Notes: a model not told the origin generated them from the sequence alone. DNA of 12,500 nt from Actinidia chinensis (GCA_009663005.1 CM018890.1:12903182-12915681), one strand, 5' to 3'. Positions 1 through 8,764 are shown, counted from the first letter of the stretch. Program-made: numbers and translations.

Positions 1-1180
1 ATATAATCAGGTGGGTCGGGAGCGGGTGTAACACACTTAAAATCATACCTACCAAATCTGGACATGTTGCATATTTTAAATTCCAAAAACATCCAAACAT
101 CTTCAAATCCATCCCTAGGATCGGGGAAATGGATAGTCAACCGTTTTTGTTTGTTTGCCATACCCAGACCAATGGTCAATGTTGACCAAATTCTTATTTC
201 TAATTAAAATAAATAAAAACTTGTTTTTTATCATATTTTTCAATCAAATTACTTTTGGGATTTGTTCCAAAACACTAAGGCCTGCTTGAAACGCAATAAA
301 TAAATGGAAAATATTTTTTTTTCTCCATCATTTCCCCCTAGTTTGATTTTATAATATTGGGAGCGTAAACAATTGAAAACTTATTTTCACAATATTCACT
401 CTTATATGTGTACATTGTCTCACAATTTGTTCTTTCTAAATTCAAATAAGAAAAATCTGTTGTTTTTTTTAATTTAAAAAAAAACATATTGTTATAAAGA
501 ATTCATATATCAAACACCACAAACATGATGTTAAAATGTTGATATTTTGATAAATAAAAGCCATGTTGATAGGTATTTTATGAAAAATTAAATTAAAAGA
601 CTCCATTGTCCACATCAATTATAAAAAAATTATAATAAATTTTTGTTATTTCTTACCAAACAAAGTAAATAGAAATATTATTTTATTTAGGTTACTTTCC
701 CTTGTTATTTTTAATTTTTCTCTAATACACTTCCAACACAATTAGAAATTTGAAATCATACTGTAGTTTCGCGTCTTAATATATCTATATTGTTTGATTT
801 TAATTACAAATTGCAAAAGTGAACTAACATACAATCCTAAGTATGCCCGCATGCCCATAAATAATTGGAGGGCCATCTGGCATTTGTTTTATTGGAGTTC
901 AATTGCGAATCCTATTTACTTATCTCATCCCACATTATATTGAGGACAAAAAAATATAGTTAATGGTCAAAGAGTTCAAGAAGATTGTGGTTTCGTCACA
1001 ACAAAAAAAATTTATTTTTTGTGCTGAAGATCTCTCTTTTTTAAATTTATTTATCAAATCAAGCAATATTAAAAAATAGTAAAGATTTTGACCCAAAAAA
1101 AATTATTAAAGACAATGATAAAAAAAAAAAATAATAATTATTTTGATTTTACAATCTACCAACTCTCACTTTCTCACCGT
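1..1180. other. A+T-rich intergenic spacer
   Basis: This stretch is strongly A+T-rich, with many T and A runs and no open frame of convincing length or composition on either strand. I see no terminal inverted repeats, no tRNA-like or rRNA-like sequence and no splice-bounded exon. It is most simply the spacer and distal upstream region of the gene-like structure that begins near 1400. Old, unrecognisable transposon sequence cannot be excluded by eye. Confidence 0.6.
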
Positions 1181-1184
1181 TCTG

Positions 1185-1344
1185 TTCTTAAATTCCTTAA
1201 TTTTTTTTTTATATTTTTCTCTCTCTATAACAACCAAACCACAGCTAGAAAGCCTGATTTGGGAATTTCCTTTCCTTTCTTAAAATTCCTTTAATTTCAT
1301 TTTTGATTTTTTTCTCTCTCTCTAACAACCAAACAGCTGGAAAA
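1185..1344 (+). repeat. Imperfect tandem repeat, about 65 bp twice, upstream of leader
   Basis: Two diverged direct copies lie at about 1185-1251 and 1277-1344. Each runs from a ttcttaaa-ttcc-ttaattt start through a T-rich stretch and ctctctct to aacaaccaaac-cagct-gaaa. They differ by small indels and substitutions. Each copy contains a pyrimidine-rich CTCTCTCT patch of the kind common in plant core promoters. The repeat sits just before the first-exon candidate and is absent in front of copy B (9666-9755). Confidence 0.75.
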
Positions 1345-1532
1345 ATCTGGAACCAGACTTGTTGCCAAGTTCGACAACAATGCTTACCTGCAGTAACGGA
1401 TCGGTAGTTTTGCCTCTTATTACTGCCAGTCCCCCTCTCCCTCTCACACACAGACACTCCACACACACACAGATAGAGGAGGAGGAGGAGAAGAAGAAGA
1501 AGAAAGCAAGCAGCGAGAGAGAGAAAATCGAG
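1277..1532 (+). promoter_or_regulatory. Putative core promoter and 5' leader of copy A
   Basis: A pyrimidine patch (1311-1323), a C/T-rich tract with CA repeats (about 1430-1472) and a GGA/GAA tract (about 1476-1505) precede the ATG at 1533. This order is typical of plant leaders with microsatellites near the transcription start. I see no confident TATA box at a fixed distance; the best A/T candidate, tttatattttt near 1208, is not distinctive in this A+T-rich sequence. From about 1398 on the leader is repeated at 9756; the part before that is not. Promoter activity is inferred. Confidence 0.4.
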
Positions 1533-1573
1533 ATGGAAGCGTTCGGAGTAGCGAGAGAGAGGTTTGTCACGAG
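1533..1573 (+). CDS. Putative first coding exon of copy A
   Basis: The ATG at 1533 has G at -3 and +4, a favourable plant context. It opens 13 codons reading MEAFGVARERFVT plus two bases (phase 2), ending at a strong donor, gag followed by gtaagatcg. The frame would run one further codon before a stop if unspliced. The exon is short and has no recognisable domain. The start is chosen because it follows the leader microsatellites and abuts a consensus donor. The matching exon cannot be tied with certainty to any one downstream exon: no phase-compatible second exon was found. It may be coding, or a decayed first exon. Confidence 0.4.
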
Positions 1574-1789
1574 GTAAGATCGTGGTCTTGAAGAGAAGAT
1601 AAATTGGTTAGATCGTTCATTAGCACAACCCTCTGAGATTTATACTTTTTCCAAACAATGGAGTATACTTTACATTTACAGTTATCTCAATTTACATTCT
1701 ATATGTGTGCCTACGTAATAATCTTAAAAGAGATTTTGTCTGATGGATTTGGTAGTGGTTTGTGGTTGTCTTCATAGTGTTTGAGGATA

Positions 1790-1890
1790 GAAGAGAAGAA
1801 GAAGAAGCGGGATAGAGAAAGCGACTATGGAAGATTGGATGAGAACCCAGAGATGAGAAGAGTGAGGTGGGTGAGACCCCCCCCCCCCGA
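1790..1890 (+). pseudogene. Second exon-1-like module in copy A, broken
   Basis: A GAA-rich run, then gagaaagcgact and an ATG at 1827 followed by gaag, repeats the arrangement around 1533 about 294 bp downstream. The frame from 1827 reads MEDWMRTQR and then stops. The expected donor region has become gtgagacc followed by a run of 12 C. It matches the second module of copy B (10167) better than the first module does, sharing gactatggaag. I read it as a duplicated first exon that no longer codes. Confidence 0.6.
1877..1888 (+). repeat. Poly-C run (12 C)
   Basis: An uninterrupted run of 12 cytosines, very unusual in this A+T-rich context. It lies exactly where the second exon-1 module would have its splice donor. 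Copy B has a G-rich stretch near the equivalent place (10201-10209), not poly-C, so the run is specific to copy A or changed after duplication. Confidence 0.9.
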
Positions 1891-2186
1891 ATTGTCGTAG
1901 GAATCTTCATCGATCATAATCTCTTCTCCATTTTCTCACCCACCAATTACACTCCCTTAAGATTGTATTATGTTTGACGTTGCTTCGAAACAGGTGTTGT
2001 ACGGCCGAGGGTTATGGCTTAATTTCATCCTCATTGTCAATCGTGAAACCCTGTTTGGTTGACTGAGATGAGAAAATTAGGCAGGAATAAGAATAAAGAA
2101 GGAAAATTGAGAAATTAGTGGTATTTGACCTGTGCTTGTACCCTCGTATTTATGAGAATCCTAACCAGCTGGTTTATTTGAAAGTT

Positions 2187-3340
2187 GTGTAGGGGCGGGT
2201 TTATATTTTGAAATGCATGTGCAGTTTTAATTTGATCATACCGCATATACCTCCATAGTTCAATTAAAGGAATTGCAATGACAATAGCCATATTTAGTTT
2301 GATTCATTCTTCGATTACCATCATTAATCATCCATAATTCTGACAAAATTGGGGACCATTATGCCGTTTCATTTATGCTTTTAAAGGGTTTGCATCTTCT
2401 TCAGGCCCAGGGTAATTATAAAATGGTCCATGTAATTGAATTGCAGGATTGATTAAATGATTGACAATAAACAGTCCTCGTTCTTTTTTAGAAGCCGTGG
2501 CCCAATTGCTGAAATGAAGTCAACCAATTTGGGTTGTATTTGTAGCTAGGCAATTGCGATTATCCCCTATTTTTTTTTTCTATTGTTTGCATTTATCACA
2601 GTTTGCTTTCTTTTAACTTGTTTGTTGTTGAAATGTGGTACTCTTATTCATAGTTGTGCAATAAATAAATGAAAATTTGAAGACATCTCAACAAAACAAG
2701 GTCAGAATTAGTAGGAACGGTAAGACATTCCATCTATGCTTTCTTTCCCTTTTTTTTTTTCTAGTTTTTACATTTGCATCTGTGTGATCTTGTATGTTTT
2801 ATCATCATCTTCTTCAGAAACTCGAACCCGAATCTCTAATTCCTGGCAAGCCTGGATGGATTACCTCCCATTGTCATTTGGGTGAATTATTTTACATGTA
2901 TTCCTATTCCACGAATTCATAATTTCAGTAAAAATTTTCTTGGAAGTCTTTTGCTCCAATAGATTGATTATTTTCTGCTAGTTCCCAAAATGGGGAGTTC
3001 TAGTCTATAATTGCCTGTCAACATCTTTTACATTGTATCCTAGTTCCCAATCATGACGAAAGTGGTAAATTTTCTTTTTCACCTACCCCAGTTGTGCCTC
3101 AAACCTGTATACTTGGGGAGTTGAATAAGTATATAATGAACAGTAGACCTGTATTAATAATCTTATGTAATGCTTTTGTTAATTGTTTGAGTGTATGACT
3201 TATTAATCATTGCATGTGGTTAAAACAATAAAGTTTTATATGTTTTTAAGTGGAATCATAAAACCCAACAAGGTGATCAATGGGTTAGTCGACATTCAAT
3301 CAGAGACAGGAAGTTGAGAAGGCTTCTTTATATGGAAAAA
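2187..3340. other. Intron-like or non-coding stretch, no gene seen
   Basis: A+T-rich sequence with T runs (2571-2579, 2750-2760) and no frame that is both open and bounded by good splice signals. A tcttcag acceptor at 2811-2817 is followed by a frame that stops quickly in the phase needed to join the exon at 1533. It does not match copy B, where the corresponding position carries the mobile element and then unrelated sequence. Confidence 0.5.
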
Positions 3341-3344
3341 TATA

Positions 3345-3500
3345 TACTGTTGGTGGTAATTTTTCACTTCTGCAAATTCTATTGGAGCTACTAACCTTCA
3401 GAAGCTTCTTATTTAACCGTAGTGATAGGAAGCTTTATGGATCTTCAGTCTGTAATTCTGGACAAATGAATATTGATACATAGGGGTTAGTCCTTTTTAT
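3345..3500 (+). pseudogene. Decayed copy of the intron/exon junction at 5425-5590
   Basis: This segment aligns with 5425-5590: tttttcactt, ttcttattt--cc, agtgatag, then atcttcag, -ctgtaa-tct, and att-a--cata-gggg. In the downstream copy atcttcag is the acceptor of an open 30-codon exon. Here a one-base loss after the acceptor shifts the frame and gives a stop after six codons. A long frame also crosses the block from 3289 to a stop at 3484, but it is offset from the exon frame and may be chance. This is an internal duplication within the gene, separate from the A/B duplication. Confidence 0.5.
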
Positions 3501-3510
3501 CAAGTTTTGA

Positions 3511-3545
3511 CCCCCCCCCCCTCAGGACCCCCCCCCCCCCCCCCC
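3511..3545 (+). repeat. Two poly-C runs, 11 and 18 C
   Basis: Eleven C at 3511-3521, the spacer tcagga, then 18 C at 3528-3545. On the minus strand this is a pair of long G runs that could fold as a G-quadruplex, and the plus strand could form an i-motif. Lengths of such runs are often wrong in sequencing, so the exact counts are uncertain. Confidence 0.9.
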
Positions 3546-4569
3546 GCAAACACCCAAAAAGACAATGACGCTAAAGTAGATACTAGCTGACTCTACCTGT
3601 TATGAAGCCATACTAGTGTTGGTACCTGTGCTTATGTAATTATATCTGACAAATCGTCAACAAAATAAAAATTACCACATCATTTGTAAGTAATGTGTTA
3701 TTATTGTTAGATGACAATGTGATGTAAGCTCCGAGGTTAACGTTTGTTGGACACACAAACAGTATACGTGGTCTATTAGCTGCATATTTTGGTATGGTTT
3801 GAGCAACCCAAGATTTTAGCTAATTAATATTTTAGTTTCCCTTATTTTGAATTAGTATCATGTTAGGAATAATGCAATTTTAATGTAGATTGCCTAGGAC
3901 ATACAAAGGGAAAAATGGTTTTTTTAGATGTTTTTTTTTTGATAGAATGATTTTTTTTTTCGTCTTTAGTGAATACTTTATCTAAATTAATAAAAAAAAT
4001 ATCCCGGACTCCTCTCATCAAGACGATCAAAAAAATATAAGATTTTGAATTAAACGATGAAAAAAATTCACTAAAGACAAAGAGTTTTATGTTTATACAA
4101 TTTGAAACTACAATGTGGTCATGTGCGTGGCCATGGCTATTTCCATAGAAAACCGATTCAAAGTTCAGGATTTATATGTTCAAATTAAAATATGAGCTAC
4201 AAAAGTGGAATACGGGTACAAGTTGGAGTGTTGTAAATGAAAATTACCCTTTATATAAATAGGTTTGTAGACCTTAGGCAAAAGGTGATGATTACTAATA
4301 AAATTGAGTGTGATAGAGAGATTTCTATTTTGTTAAACTTTGGTATTCTGTGTGATTCACCAATTGTTGATGCCTTTATTTCTGGTGTATTCTATCTGAA
4401 TGAATGGGTCTGAAGAAGGGTTTCATTTCGGCATGTAGAATCAAGGACTCGAGATCGTTTATACTTTTTTGTTCATTTTCCTCTTTTTCACGCTTTTGCA
4501 CCGCACATTTCCCCTCCTTGTATTTGATACATGTGTGTGAATTTTACATCATCTGCATACACCAAACTT
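3546..4569. other. Intron-like stretch with a fold-back repeat, no gene seen
   Basis: A+T-rich sequence without a credible exon. It contains an inverted repeat at 3962-4078 (separate entry). The frame from 4404 that runs into the C-rich array reads SPPTPPTPPTP only because of that array, and it has no splice or family support. Confidence 0.5.
3962..4078. repeat. Fold-back inverted repeat, MITE-like
   Basis: gtctttagtgaat at 3962-3974 is matched exactly by its reverse complement at 4066-4078, about 90 bp away. Outside the perfect 13 bp, tt-gtctttag on the left and ctaaagacaaag on the right extend the match imperfectly. The loop is A+T-rich and contains acgatcaaaaaaat and acgatgaaaaaaat as near-direct repeats. 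The size and shape suggest a small foldback element; no clear target-site duplication is visible. Confidence 0.5.
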
Positions 4570-4602
4570 CCCCCCCCACCCCCCCCACCCCCCCCACCCC
4601 CC
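4570..4602 (+). repeat. C8A minisatellite, G-quadruplex-prone on minus strand
   Basis: Three units of eight C plus A are followed by six C. The minus strand reads as four G runs separated by single T bases, matching the classical four-tract G-quadruplex pattern with one-base loops. In copy B the equivalent position, just before ttatct and ttatgagaa, carries a CT/CA microsatellite (12311-12343), so both copies have a low-complexity array here but of different sequence. Confidence 0.9.
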
Positions 4603-4625
4603 AATTATCTTTTTTTGAGTTGAAT

Positions 4626-4747
4626 TTATGAGAAAGGTGCTCTATTCCCCTGGAGATTCTGAAATGCAGCAACTGCTACACATTTTCAGGTTTTGATAGC
4701 TATAATACCTGCTGCAAACTGTGCTCTTTTCTACCATTGTGATGATT
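4626..4747 (+). repeat. Segmental duplication, copy A distal block
   Basis: Matches 12371-12487 in the same orientation: ttatgagaa, gctc-attcc, gagat, ctgcaac or cagcaac, ctaca, ttttcag, attttag or gttttgatag, cacctg or acctgc, and gt-atgat. Divergence is higher than in the proximal block. The block covers a splice acceptor and the start of the exon at 4690. Confidence 0.75.
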
Positions 4748-4791
4748 TATTTCTGTCTCGCATCACAATGACTATAGGGGATCTTGCACAG
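4690..4791 (+). CDS. Putative internal exon, 34 codons, phase 0
   Basis: The exon is bounded by cattttcag on the left and a cag/gtaacc donor on the right. It is open throughout for exactly 34 codons, beginning VLIAIIPAANCALF and ending TMTIGDLAQ. Composition is protein-like and amphipathic. No family is recognised; a helical-repeat protein is possible but is only inference. The copy B equivalent at 12436 onward has several in-frame stops, which shows that the openness is not trivial. Both exon ends are in phase 0, like the candidates at 5109 and 5550. Confidence 0.5.
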
Positions 4792-4872
4792 GTAACCGTT
4801 GTTGGGCAAAAGTGGCCACCATTCTCTTTCTTTCTTGGGCAGGACACTGGGGACTAACGACCAAGGTCTCTT

Positions 4873-5011
4873 AGTCCCTGGTTTGATGCACTTACTTCAA
4901 AGTACTATCTATATTGCTGGCACCTGGTAAAGGCCTCTAAATTAGAAGCATATAATCACAATATATTGAGTCCTTGGTTTGATGCACTTACTTCAAAGTA
5001 CTATCTATATT
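4873..5011 (+). repeat. 43-bp direct repeat, two copies, 96 bp apart
   Basis: 4873-4915 and 4969-5011 are the same 43 bases with one mismatch (C at 4878, T at 4974). The sequence includes ggtttgatgcacttacttca. The near identity contrasts with the heavily diverged repeats elsewhere in the window, so this duplication is recent. It lies between the exon candidates at 4690 and 5109 and does not alter either. Confidence 0.95.
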
Positions 5012-5108
5012 CAATTTATTAAATTAGCATTAACAATACTTTAAAATTACATCTATAATGTTTGCTAGATAATAATCTTATTATGTCGTGTTTATTTGTC
5101 TTCTGCAG

Positions 5109-5147
5109 TGGACACTTGTTGCTCAAGTTCTGTATCCCTTGATCAAG
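5109..5147 (+). CDS. Putative micro-exon, 13 codons, phase 0
   Basis: tcttctgcag is followed by 39 bases reading WTLVAQVLYPLIK, then a gtatgg donor. Both ends are in phase 0, so it can join the exon ending at 4791 without changing frame. It is too short to identify alone. The true exon could end at a different GT, as the frame stays open well past 5147. Confidence 0.4.
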
Positions 5148-5239
5148 GTATGGTCTACTCAAGTCCACTTCTCCCACATTCCAAGCAGAATCATCATAAT
5201 TAACGTAAAATGTCAAACTTCTTGGACATTGAATTGCAG

Positions 5240-5334
5240 TGCACCTTCTAGGAATCCAATGAATACGGAATATGGTGCCAGTTATTTTGGATGCCGCATA
5301 AGTGAATGGAGAATGTTATCTGGATTATTGCTTG
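5240..5334 (+). pseudogene. Damaged exon candidate, 95 bp
   Basis: gaattgcag and a cttg/gttagt donor frame 95 bases. In the phase set by the exons on either side, the reading is CTF and then a stop. One other frame is fully open (APSRNPMNTEYGASYF onward), but it does not fit the phase-0 neighbours. The third frame has protein-like pieces (IRNMVPVILDAA, VNGECYLDYCL) interrupted by two stops and ends in the phase needed by the next exon. A length of 95 where 96 would keep phase suggests a one-base deletion plus point stops. Alternatively, this is an intact exon of a differently spliced transcript. Confidence 0.35.
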
Positions 5335-5549
5335 GTTAGTACTGAGCATTCATCTATATCTTAGATATTGTCTTTCTCCAATATCAGATGTGCATTGTGT
5401 ACATGAATTTTTAAACTCTTTCTGTTTTTTTTTCACTTTCTTGAATACCATTTTTACCAGCGCCATTTTTTCTAGTGAATACAGCATCTTTGGGTTGCCG
5501 CTTTTCTTATTTTGCCTACAGTGATAGAATATTTTTATAATATCTTCAG

Positions 5550-5639
5550 CCTGTAAGTCTTGGCGAAAAATTATTAGGAGTCATAATGGGGGGACTACTA
5601 ATGTACAAAGTACTGGCAGATCCTGCACAAAAGATACAG
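5550..5639 (+). CDS. Putative internal exon, 30 codons, phase 0
   Basis: tatcttcag precedes 90 open bases reading PVSLGEKLLGVIMGGLLMYK, then VLADPAQKIQ, ending cag/gtctat. The product is amphipathic and leucine-rich, as in helical repeats, but no family is recognised. One other frame is open too, so the choice rests on phase agreement with the exons at 4690 and 5109. A decayed duplicate of its acceptor and first codons lies at 3417-3500. Confidence 0.45.
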
Positions 5640-5727
5640 GTCTATCTGCCTTTGTGATGATACATCTGTTCACATAAGTCAGATTTGAAATGAATTTCCA
5701 CTCACTCCTATGTGCGTTAATTCAAGG

Positions 5728-6010
5728 TTCGGGTCCGAGTTCAATTCAGTGCAACCCTACTTTAAGATCGTTTAGAGCCAGTACTTGGCTGACAACTACT
5801 TGACAGGAGGCTATCGTGGTTGGAGTTATACCGGTCTCAAACCAGAAATTCGATCTCCGTGTTTTCATTTCAATCACCACCAGCCGATGGGAGTGACCCT
5901 TCCCCCCAAACCCACCGCTCATAATACTCCTCATAATGCTTCGCCCACTTTTTGATGCAGCACAGGTCGGTGATGAGCTGATGCCCTAGTTTCAAAGGCT
6001 TCTCGCTCAT
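5728..6010. other. G+C-richer tract of unknown origin
   Basis: Base composition rises here relative to its surroundings. The plus strand has short protein-like readings, for example MLRPLFDAAQVGDELMP before a stop at 5992. The minus strand has a 62-codon frame from 5934 down to 5746 with no recognisable motif. A ggttcgggtcc near 5726 loosely resembles a tRNA B-box, but no A-box or cloverleaf accompanies it. It may be an exon remnant or an inserted mobile-element fragment. Confidence 0.3.
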
Positions 6011-6234
6011 TTACATCAAACGACATACAATTGGGCCATGGGATGCATCCGATTCAAGGAAGTGAATACCTGCTTTTTGTTCTGTTGATGTAAATGCAAC
6101 AGAAGTGTGAGAATGAACTTGTCACGTCTGAGCAAATTGTGCATGTACATACTCTTCCATCGTATGCCCGTGCACCTACTTCCAATCAACAAGATTATGT
6201 TATTCTGTGCTCTATGATTTGGTGCTCTCTTCCT

Positions 6235-6350
6235 TTTCTTCTTTCTTCTCGACTTTAATATAGTGTCCATCCTTTTTTTTGTTTCTCCTGCTATAATTTC
6301 CCTCAGACTGATGATGTCACACTGTAGGCTAGAAAACGGAAGTCCCAAAC
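6235..6350 (+). repeat. Block related to 11245-11340
   Basis: ct-taata--gt-catc, a T run, ttctcctgctataattt, ctca, gatgtca and aggct occur in the same order and orientation at 11245-11340. The central match of ttctcctgctataattt is exact. In copy B this block comes before the block matching 4626-4747, whereas in copy A it comes after, so the order is not collinear. Confidence 0.5.
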
Positions 6351-6522
6351 TTTCAACCAAAGGCAACCGGACAACTATGAAGTAAGCAAATAATGTCTTT
6401 TTTATAGACTCTGAAGATGCCATAGTCCTTGCATTCATGTCAAAGATGTTTTTTCTTATGAATTGGTTCAAAATGGGTATGCATCAATGATTTTCAATAA
6501 CCCAAATATTGTATGTTTTTTA

Positions 6523-6682
6523 TTATTCCTTCGTCCCACTTGTTTTTTTTTTTTTTTTTCTTTTTGGGGAATGCAATTTTTTTATAGAGACAACTAGTGA
6601 CCAATTTAAACGGCTCAAAAAATTAGTCTCTTCAGCAAATGTAATTCCATAAGTGAAAGGGACGTGTCAAATCAATTCAAAA
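6523..6682. mobile_element. Possible small MITE remnant
   Basis: ttattattccttcgtcccac resembles the ctccctccgtccca termini of common plant miniature elements. About 130 bp on, aagtgaaagggacg is a loose inverted counterpart. A 17-T run lies just inside the left end. The inverted match is imperfect and no target-site duplication is clear, so this is tentative. Confidence 0.25.
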
Positions 6683-6757
6683 GTGAAGGGTAAAAGGGAA
6701 TCTAAACTATTTTGTAGTTGACGTTGCTTGGGTGTTGCACGTGTTATATAATGCTAG

Positions 6758-7085
6758 GACAGGGAGTGTTAAGTCTAAGTCCTGCTTGGGTGTGCATGGG
6801 TGTATGACTTTATAAAATGCTGGACCTTTTTCCTATTGGCTTAACGCTTTGTGTGGATATATGTGTCATATGGTACCCACAATAACCATTCCCCATATTA
6901 ATAAAAAATACCAAAATTGAGGTGTCACGAGGTGAATTATTAAGTATATCATTGAGCCGGGAGTGTGAGAGACTTGAGTATAAGTCCCACATCGCTGCGG
7001 TGGTGAATGATTACGACTTTTAATATACTGAGACATCTCCACCTATTCATTGGCTTAAGATTTTGGGTGGATATAAGTTTCCAAT
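6758..7085 (+). mobile_element. Pair of LTR-like direct repeats
   Basis: Two diverged copies of about 120 bp lie at 6762-6882 and 6958-7080. Both start gggagtgt, then have taagtc followed by c-gc, tga-tacgactt or tatgactttta, then attggcttaa and gtggatata. The second contains agtcccacatcg, a string frequent near plant retrotransposon LTR ends. Only about 75 bp separates the copies and no internal coding region is present, so this may be a tandem LTR fragment, a TRIM-like remnant or a simple local duplication. No 5S-like segment of the Cassandra type is evident. Confidence 0.4.
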
Positions 7086-7620
7086 TTACGTTAATTTTTG
7101 ATGCCTTTACATGGTAATATCATTGATAGATGAAGATCTGGTCCATTGTATCCTTACAACCAAAACATCGAAAAAGATAAAGTTAATGGCATTCATGGTC
7201 CAATCGTAACATCGTGCACCACAACTGTTGCTCCCACCACACGCCCCCAAGAGAAGAGAGAACAGAAAATAAAAGGAAACTACAACTAAAAAATAAATAA
7301 ATAAAATGTATATTTCTAATTTCCTATATTTCTTATCACAAATGGTGGCAATGTGAACATCGCGTGCACTCGTGTATGCATGCGTGTCTTTGTGTGCATC
7401 TATTGGCTAAGTGGGAGAGCAACCCTCGCTTCTTTTATACAAATTGAACCTTCCCGGAAAATATGTGAAGTCCTATGTTCAATGATGATAGTACAGGATA
7501 CCTTTGGTGGTGCATGTGGATAAACCCGGACCTGACTTTCTTTTGTGCGGGATATGTCATTTGGTTTTATAAGATGTAGTTGCTCATTGTTGGCACTTAT
7601 ATGACGTGGCATCTCTTCTG
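7086..7620. other. Intron-like stretch ending in a splice acceptor
   Basis: No convincing coding or repeat structure. A run of gtgtgcat-like words occurs at 7365-7400. The stretch ends in a good acceptor, catctcttctgcag, at 7610-7623, after which sequence composition changes to the protein-like block. Confidence 0.4.
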
Positions 7621-8764
7621 CAGGCTGTTATTGTCTGTCCTTTAGCTTCAGATTAAGTTTCTCTTTGTTCGATTCGCTGAGGAGCCTCAATTTGGTTTTT
7701 TTTTTTTTTATAGTGAATTAATGATGGTATGCCCCACAGTATGGATCACAACTCATTCTCAGTCTTTCCTGTTGTATCCGTTAATGGTCTCCGTATATGG
7801 TTTGGCTCTCAGGGTTTTATGCTAGCACGTTTGGATAGCTTGCTTGAAGCAGTGCAAGGATATTGTTGCAAACATAAAGCTGGTAGATGTGCCCATTTCC
7901 TGGATAATATGCGGATTTTCATTGTTAGATGTTTCTCATATGATTTATATCTGAATTAAACTTGTGCAGGTCAATGCCATGCCCAGTACCAGTGCTACCA
8001 GGTTACAATGCCTGTCATCGAATTGAGCCGCATTACGGCGAGTTTATTTGCAAATTAAGGATTTTCTGTTGGACAACATTTGTTACTGACTCGGAAAGTG
8101 CATCTACGCATTTAAAACAACCTGGCATCTGCTGCCACGGATTCTGTGGCTGAAGAGACTCGCTTCCTGGATCAAGACCTAAGTTAGGGGTGAATAGAGA
8201 GTTCATCAGTATACCTTACAATGGTGTGCCTGTAACCATTGAGGTACCCGAATTGACTTTGATGGCCTTGATTACAAGGCTCCCAGCTTGCTCCAAACCA
8301 TCCTCCAGAGTCGCCTCCCTTGCCTCCTCCGTCACCTAAAGCAGCTTGCAACCAGTCATGGGTTTTGTTGCATTGTTTGCGCCAGATTACCTCGCATCAA
8401 GAAGTGCTGCCTCGCATGTTTGTCTTATCCCTGCCGCGTTGGAAGAGTAATGGGTTTACTTAGAATGGTTCTGAGGGAGTTGCTGCTTGAAGTGTGGACT
8501 CATTGCAGTACTCATTGGTGGTGGTACTGGGAAACATGGAAATCTAACAGATAGAAGGGAGGAGTGGCATTCTACGAGTGATTGCACACAAAGTCCGAAT
8601 GGTTGCTAGTAAGAACAATTGTCAACAGACTAAAACCTTGTCTGTATCGCCATTGTTATCGATGTCTGTTGGGAAGCTCTTGAAGCATATATGTGAACCA
8701 CATGGTGAAACCACTCAAGTACCATCTTTGTTGAATTGTTACGCCAAGTAGTTCCCTAAGGGCG

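Larger units (their letters stand above)
1398..2186 (+). repeat. Segmental duplication, copy A proximal block
   Basis: This block matches 9756-10545 in the same orientation. Shared landmarks in order are: gttttgcctcttatt, a C/T tract with cacacagacactc, a GAA-rich tract, gtaagatcgt, gagatttatactttt, atctcaatttacattctat, an atggaag module, ttctcacccaccaatta, actccctt-agattgtat, and tttgaaa at the end. Small indels and substitutions are spread throughout, so the copies are old. Similarity begins abruptly in the leader and does not include the upstream promoter-like repeat. Confidence 0.9.

Noticed and set aside
1245..1577. Minus-strand and long plus-strand open frames across the leader
   Set aside because: They are translations of CT/CA/GAA microsatellites. 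The only credible coding portion is the 41-base exon at 1533.
2818..2883. Possible second exon after tcttcag, reading NSWQAWMDYLPLSF in one frame
   Set aside because: The phase required by the first exon hits a stop after six codons, and no clear donor follows.
4404..4631. 75-codon frame with a TPPTPPTP stretch
   Set aside because: The proline repeat is the C8A array read as codons; no splice or family support.
5726..5742. tRNA B-box-like ggttcgggtcc, possible SINE
   Set aside because: No A-box at the right distance upstream, no cloverleaf and no poly-A tail downstream.
5746..5934. 62-codon minus-strand frame in the G+C-richer tract
   Set aside because: Short, without motif or start context. 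The tract is described as of unknown origin instead.
6016..6471. 151-codon open frame on the minus strand
   Set aside because: It has no recognisable motif, is rich in basic low-complexity residues from A+T-rich DNA, and crosses a duplicated block (6235-6350). No promoter or splice support; most likely chance.
6720..6780. Possible 5S-rRNA-like segment of a Cassandra retroelement (gcttgggtg, gctaggac)
   Set aside because: Only a few short words match; the conserved 5S internal control region is not present.
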